Below, one piece after another: positions 59,851 through 64,000 of a stretch of 64,000 bases of DNA. Source of the DNA: Arachnopeziza araneosa (lineage: Eukaryota; Ascomycota; Leotiomycetes; Helotiales; Arachnopezizaceae); assembly GCA_003988855.1 (NCBI GenBank), contig QYAI01000033.1, forward strand, positions 219,490 to 283,489, read 5' to 3'. The position numbers and the translations under genes are program-made. A model generated the notes under the pieces. That model saw nothing but the letters and a program-made list of their open reading frames with translations, made no database searches and had not been told where the DNA came from. The number at the start of each line of letters is the position of its first letter. Position 1 is the stretch's first letter.

Positions 59851-60768
<918 letters not shown>

Positions 60769-61894
60769 AGTGGGAACAAATCCAAGAATAGAGAGAAGAC
60801 TTTTTGGGTTAGATGTCGTCGTCGTCTAACATTTTGAGAATAGCCGAGCAGGGTAGCTAGTACAGCAAGCTAAGCTTATTCTAGAAGTAGAGATCTAAAC
60901 TAGTTATCAAACCAGTCATCTGGATGCAATCCCAAGTTTGGTTCCCAGACCGAAGTTCCAACTCCTGGGCCGCCATGAAGTCAGTCATTAGCTTCAGAAT
61001 GGCGTTGTGTCTCCCATCACCTGACAGCGCAGGTCCGCTACCTCTTTCTGCCCCCCCCCAACTATCTTGTTGTGAATACTGCACTGACTGAGAACAAAAT
61101 AAAAGGAACCTTGGTAACGAATTCGTTGGCCCCCGTGATTTAGTAGACAAGATCTCCATGATTTGCACTGATCAAATGAACAATCATCCTCTAGGCGTCA
61201 AATCCCTGCAGTGCGTCTGGGTTGTCGCTTTTGCCATCGTGCGGGCGTTTGTAGAGCAGGTAGATTTCGCATTCAGCATATTTAATCTGTTGAATGTTGC
61301 TGCTAGGGTATGTCATATCGATTTCTACACCTTCAGGCATTCTCTCGTCAACTGACTCCAGCAGGCCACATCCAACATCCCGCGCCTGCAAAACCTGCCT
61401 AATATTCTAGAAAAATACAACCACCTCTTTCGCATCCATCAATACCTATTCACGATAGAAGAATAATGTTCTTTTTTTTCATTCTATCCAGACGGTGAAC
61501 TTCGAGGAGATTTATGAGCCAGGCCTGATGGGGACGCAGAAGGAGAAGATGAGAGTTAGGAATTGGAGTCAGTTGGAGGGGAAGAGGGAGCAGGGGAAGC
61601 TAAAGCATCAGCAGAGACTGTGTGGGACATTTGTTAGGCAGTATGAGAACTTGGTTCAGCTAGTAAATCATCCTTACCCTCAATTTTTTCCAGAAGGTTG
61701 GGATCTCGATGTTGTCGTTTATCGGAGTTTGTTCAGCATTTTTTGCAGCTTGGTTATCGACGAGTAAGGCTGAAAAAGCACCATGGTAATTGTATTGTAG
61801 GTACATTGGAGGTAGTTGACTCGCTAGCCACTTGCATTTTTGGCATTAGAGTTGAAAAGGAAAAACCCGTGACTCTCGGTGTCCCAAACCCCTT
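60769..61894. other. intergenic region
   Basis: No gene accepted. An acceptor-like TTCATTCTATCCAG precedes 61492, followed by a 90-codon open frame (to 61767) that could be a stray exon, but nothing upstream joins it. Confidence 0.35.
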
Positions 61895-62614
61895 CTATAT
61901 CCGACTGAAAGGATTTTTGTCTTTGTCTTCGTTTTGGTCCCCTGACCAGAAGACATCGGGTGTGAAATCAAGGACGAGATAATCATCGCTCTCTTTCGAG
62001 ATGGCTGCGACGAAGGCTTGATGAGAGACATCCTTGTAGAGAAAATATTGTCTGTTCTCTTTCTTCTTGAACTCGAGTATGTATCCGTGCGACATTCTGC
62101 CCTATTCACCAAATGATCAGTTGTTCAAATGACGTTTGACCTCGGTCTAAGTGGGAGCCTAGCTCTACTTACAGCATGGCCCTCGGGGCCTTTGTTGACA
62201 CCTCCCTTGCCGGCTGTGATATACGGTTTGTGGGTTTGTGGATGGACACACATATCCTTCAAAGCGACCATCTGCTTCGAAAGCTATCACAAAAAATCAG
62301 CACGTTCAGCATGTTTGCGAGTGAGATCATACCTTTTGCACCGTCTCTGGATTTGTCGTCGGCTTGAACTTTAGCAGGAGGATATGAACGATCGGCATCT
62401 CAGGCGCAGTAAGAGAACTGGAGGGAAATCCGATGAGAATTGCTGTGCTTATCAAGATGACGATGGCAATAGCGAGTAAGTAAGTTCCGCGTTTGGAGGG
62501 AGTCTCAAGCTTGGATTTATTCCTAGGAAACGTGCATGATAACTCTTCGCTTGCTGTGGTCGGGGAGTTGAGGGAGGAGGGACTTGAAGTGCGGGAGTAG
62601 CGTTGGGTAGCCAC
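61895..62614 (-). CDS. membrane-tethered Dabb (stress-responsive A/B barrel) domain protein
   Basis: Three exons, 62614-62333, 62283-62173 and 62101-61895, give 199 aa in exact frame. An N-terminal Ser/Thr-rich tail is followed by a transmembrane helix (GTYLLAIAIVILISTAILIG). Then comes the Dabb domain: PIVHILLLKFKPTTNPETVQ, NKGPEGHAGRMSHGYILEF, YFLYKDVSHQAFVAAISKES and VLDFTPDVF. In typical fungal Dabb proteins this domain is soluble and about 100 residues; here it is anchored. Dabb proteins are linked to stress responses and some to polyketide cyclisation; no biosynthetic neighbour is present, so a stress or unknown role is more likely. Confidence 0.85.
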
Positions 62615-63331
62615 TTTGCTGTTTGCCTGGGCGTGCTCTAGGGCCAGGGGCTTTGGGTTGGTAGAGGGTGGAGGACAACATAAATTATTGAAAGACAGAT
62701 TCTAAGGTCATGAAGAAATAGGCACTGCATTAGTGAACTGACATGTGAGAAATTCATTATCCAACGAGATGGAAAAGCAATTGCTGGGGTAAGATTCAGG
62801 TAACAGAGTCACTAGGCACGCCCGTTTTCAAAATTTCAGAAGAACAGACGTCGAATATTGGACGGGAATACTGGACGGGAATATTGGACGGAAATATTGG
62901 AGCATATTCACTTACCTGCAAGCCTCCAGGCGTTGTTACGGCCTTTCATGTCTTTTAGCTTCGATCCCGACCTACCTATTGGATACCTCAGTACTCGGTT
63001 GGTCATCTAAGGATACCCAGACATTAGCTGAATATCAGAGCAATATTTACCAAATTGAACTGCTTGAATCATTGGTGCCTTTTAAAAACCATCATTGTCA
63101 TTACGTTTTACATCATTTGATACCATTTTAAATTTGCGAGGTATTAAATCTCAGTTCTGAGCAGAATAATAAGGACTTGTTAAGCGTTTTTAATTTAATT
63201 ATCATTTGACAGTATTTCTTAACGATCAAAAGTCAAGAAATTTTATTGCAAGAGTGTTTATCCTAATTGGGCCATGATTTCTCGCCACTAGACTGGGCTT
63301 CGATTAATAGTCTAGCTCATTTGAAGACTCA
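62615..63331. other. AT-rich intergenic region
   Basis: No gene seen. It includes a short tandem repeat at 62853-62900. Confidence 0.45.
62853..62900. repeat. GAATATTGGACGG tandem repeat, about 3.4 copies
   Basis: Period 14 bp, core AATATTGGACGGG, with a C for T in the second copy. Confidence 0.8.
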
Positions 63332-63515
63332 TCATATTCGTCGTCTGTAAGAATCGTCATTTCGTGATTTAGCCTGATCTTCGGACCTCCAATTTTCGTA
63401 GTCTGTTTCATATCCACAATGATCCAATTCTCTCTTACTTTTGGCGCCGTTGCTTCGTAAAAATGTGAATATTTCTTCAAATTTCCACATTTTTGCCTTG
63501 TCGAGTGCGGTAAAC
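63332..63515 (-). pseudogene. C-terminal end of an ankyrin-like protein, cut by the copia insertion
   Basis: Reading the minus strand from the LTR edge, one frame encodes TALDKAKMWKFEEIFTFLRS, the form of a terminal ankyrin repeat (TALDxAxxx ... EEIxxxLRSxGA), then a charged tail ending RRRI at a TGA (63334-63332). The upstream part of the protein is absent because the LTR begins at 63516. The insertion is therefore inside the gene's last repeat. The rest, if preserved, should lie on the far side of the element outside this window. Confidence 0.5.
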
Positions 63516-63724
63516 TGTTGGCTTTTAGAGTGTGTTCAGAATAGGTGCAAAAATGGAGTTTTTCAGTGGTAAAGAATCAATTCTACAGTGGGAAGTGCAC
63601 CCTATATATAAGCTTCCAGTACGCTATACTATAGTGGCAACTAGTACTGATTTAACTGATGAAACAGGGCCTGAGGCCCTGAAACGAGTTAAAACAGAGC
63701 CCTAACACGCGTCCTTTTGCAACA
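63516..63724 (-). repeat. Ty1/copia long terminal repeat (3' LTR)
   Basis: 209 bp running TGTTG to CAACA, with 5-bp inverted ends. On the element strand it starts TGTTGCAAAAGG, directly after a purine tract (GTGAGGGGGC) on the pol side, as expected for a polypurine tract. A TATA-like TATATATA lies at about 63604-63611. The flank TAAAC (63511-63515) is the candidate 5-bp target duplication. Confidence 0.75.
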
Positions 63725-63770
63725 GCCCCCTCACTAACCAACCTGTAGAATTACTATAACTTCAGGGCCT

Positions 63771-64000
63771 TCAGGCCCCATAGGGGGCTAATAGGCCTCT
63801 AATACAGCGTTGGAACGCTATATTAGGGAGTGGTTTAGTAAGGATATCAGCTAGCATGTCCTTGGTGCTAATGTACCCTAAAATTACTTTTTTGCTAGCA
63901 ACTAGTGTAGTGGGGTTCCAGGGTGCATGACATTTTTCCGTCATTTCGCTAGCGGGAGCACGTGCGTAGGACTCTCTATAAAGGAGGTTCTACAGAGCAT
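63771..64000 (-). mobile_element. Ty1/copia polyprotein, C-terminal end (truncated by window)
   Basis: The minus strand encodes LVASKKVILGYISTKDMLAD followed by ILTKPLPN, the diagnostic C terminus of copia RNase H, with a short tail and TGA at 63773-63771. Upstream of about 63905 the frame no longer matches RNase H and a stop appears near 63990, so the element is probably rearranged or truncated there. Element orientation is minus, with its 3' LTR at 63516-63724. Confidence 0.75.

Overview
The window looks like nuclear DNA of a filamentous ascomycete (Pezizomycotina). The genes are well spaced and most carry several introns of 45-95 bp with GTAAGT-type donors, CTAAC/ACTAAAC branch sites and CAG/TAG acceptors. 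The families present are typically fungal: Zn2Cys6 and bZIP regulators, HET and NB-ARC/TPR proteins, Nha1-type antiporter, Sda1, peroxisomal alcohol oxidase. A Leotiomycetes (Helotiales) origin is my best guess, from the flavour of the proteins only. I rebuilt most gene models by hand-joining exons. Every joined model reported as intact keeps frame across all its junctions except the 5' end of the 10.7-13.7 kb gene.

Layout. 0-5.4 kb: tail of an unrecognised gene, a GC-rich gene-poor stretch, then a five-exon STAND-like/ubiquitin-like-domain protein (minus). 5.4-7.5 kb: a small Cys-containing protein preceded by a tandem array of intron + ~24-nt microexon units, the most unusual structure here. 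7.9-13.7 kb: a membrane-anchored aspartic-protease-like protein lacking the first catalytic Asp (minus) and a Thr/Pro-rich GPI-type wall protein with six internal repeats (plus). 14.7-19 kb: a broken HET gene and a bZIP regulator (minus). 19-22.4 kb: gene-free, minisatellite-rich. 22.4-25.6 kb: Na+/H+ antiporter (minus). 27-28.5 kb: relic of a Zn2Cys6 factor. 29.2-34.5 kb: threonine aldolase and an 11-exon alcohol oxidase ending in a peroxisomal -ARL signal (plus). 36-41.6 kb: a single-pass membrane protein and an intact NB-ARC/TPR protein (minus). 42.4-47.2 kb: divergent MFS exporter and Zn2Cys6 regulator, a likely functional pair. 48.8-52.6 kb: small membrane protein and the essential ribosome-biogenesis gene SDA1. 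53.3-56.8 kb: patatin/NB-ARC/TPR gene disabled by several lesions. 57.2 kb: mariner-like MITE. 57.9-62.6 kb: secreted Thr-rich protein, a 3'-truncated aldo/keto reductase and a membrane-tethered Dabb-domain protein. 63.3-64 kb: a Ty1/copia element inserted in the end of an ankyrin-like gene.

How it fits together: housekeeping genes (SDA1, NHA1, GLY1) alternate with accessory genes for self/non-self recognition (HET, two NB-ARC/TPR proteins, one ubiquitin-like STAND relative), surface proteins and a transporter/regulator pair. The two broken recognition genes, the broken regulator, the truncated reductase and the mobile-element debris show ongoing decay, and in one gene the substitutions are of the kind made by repeat-induced point mutation (RIP).
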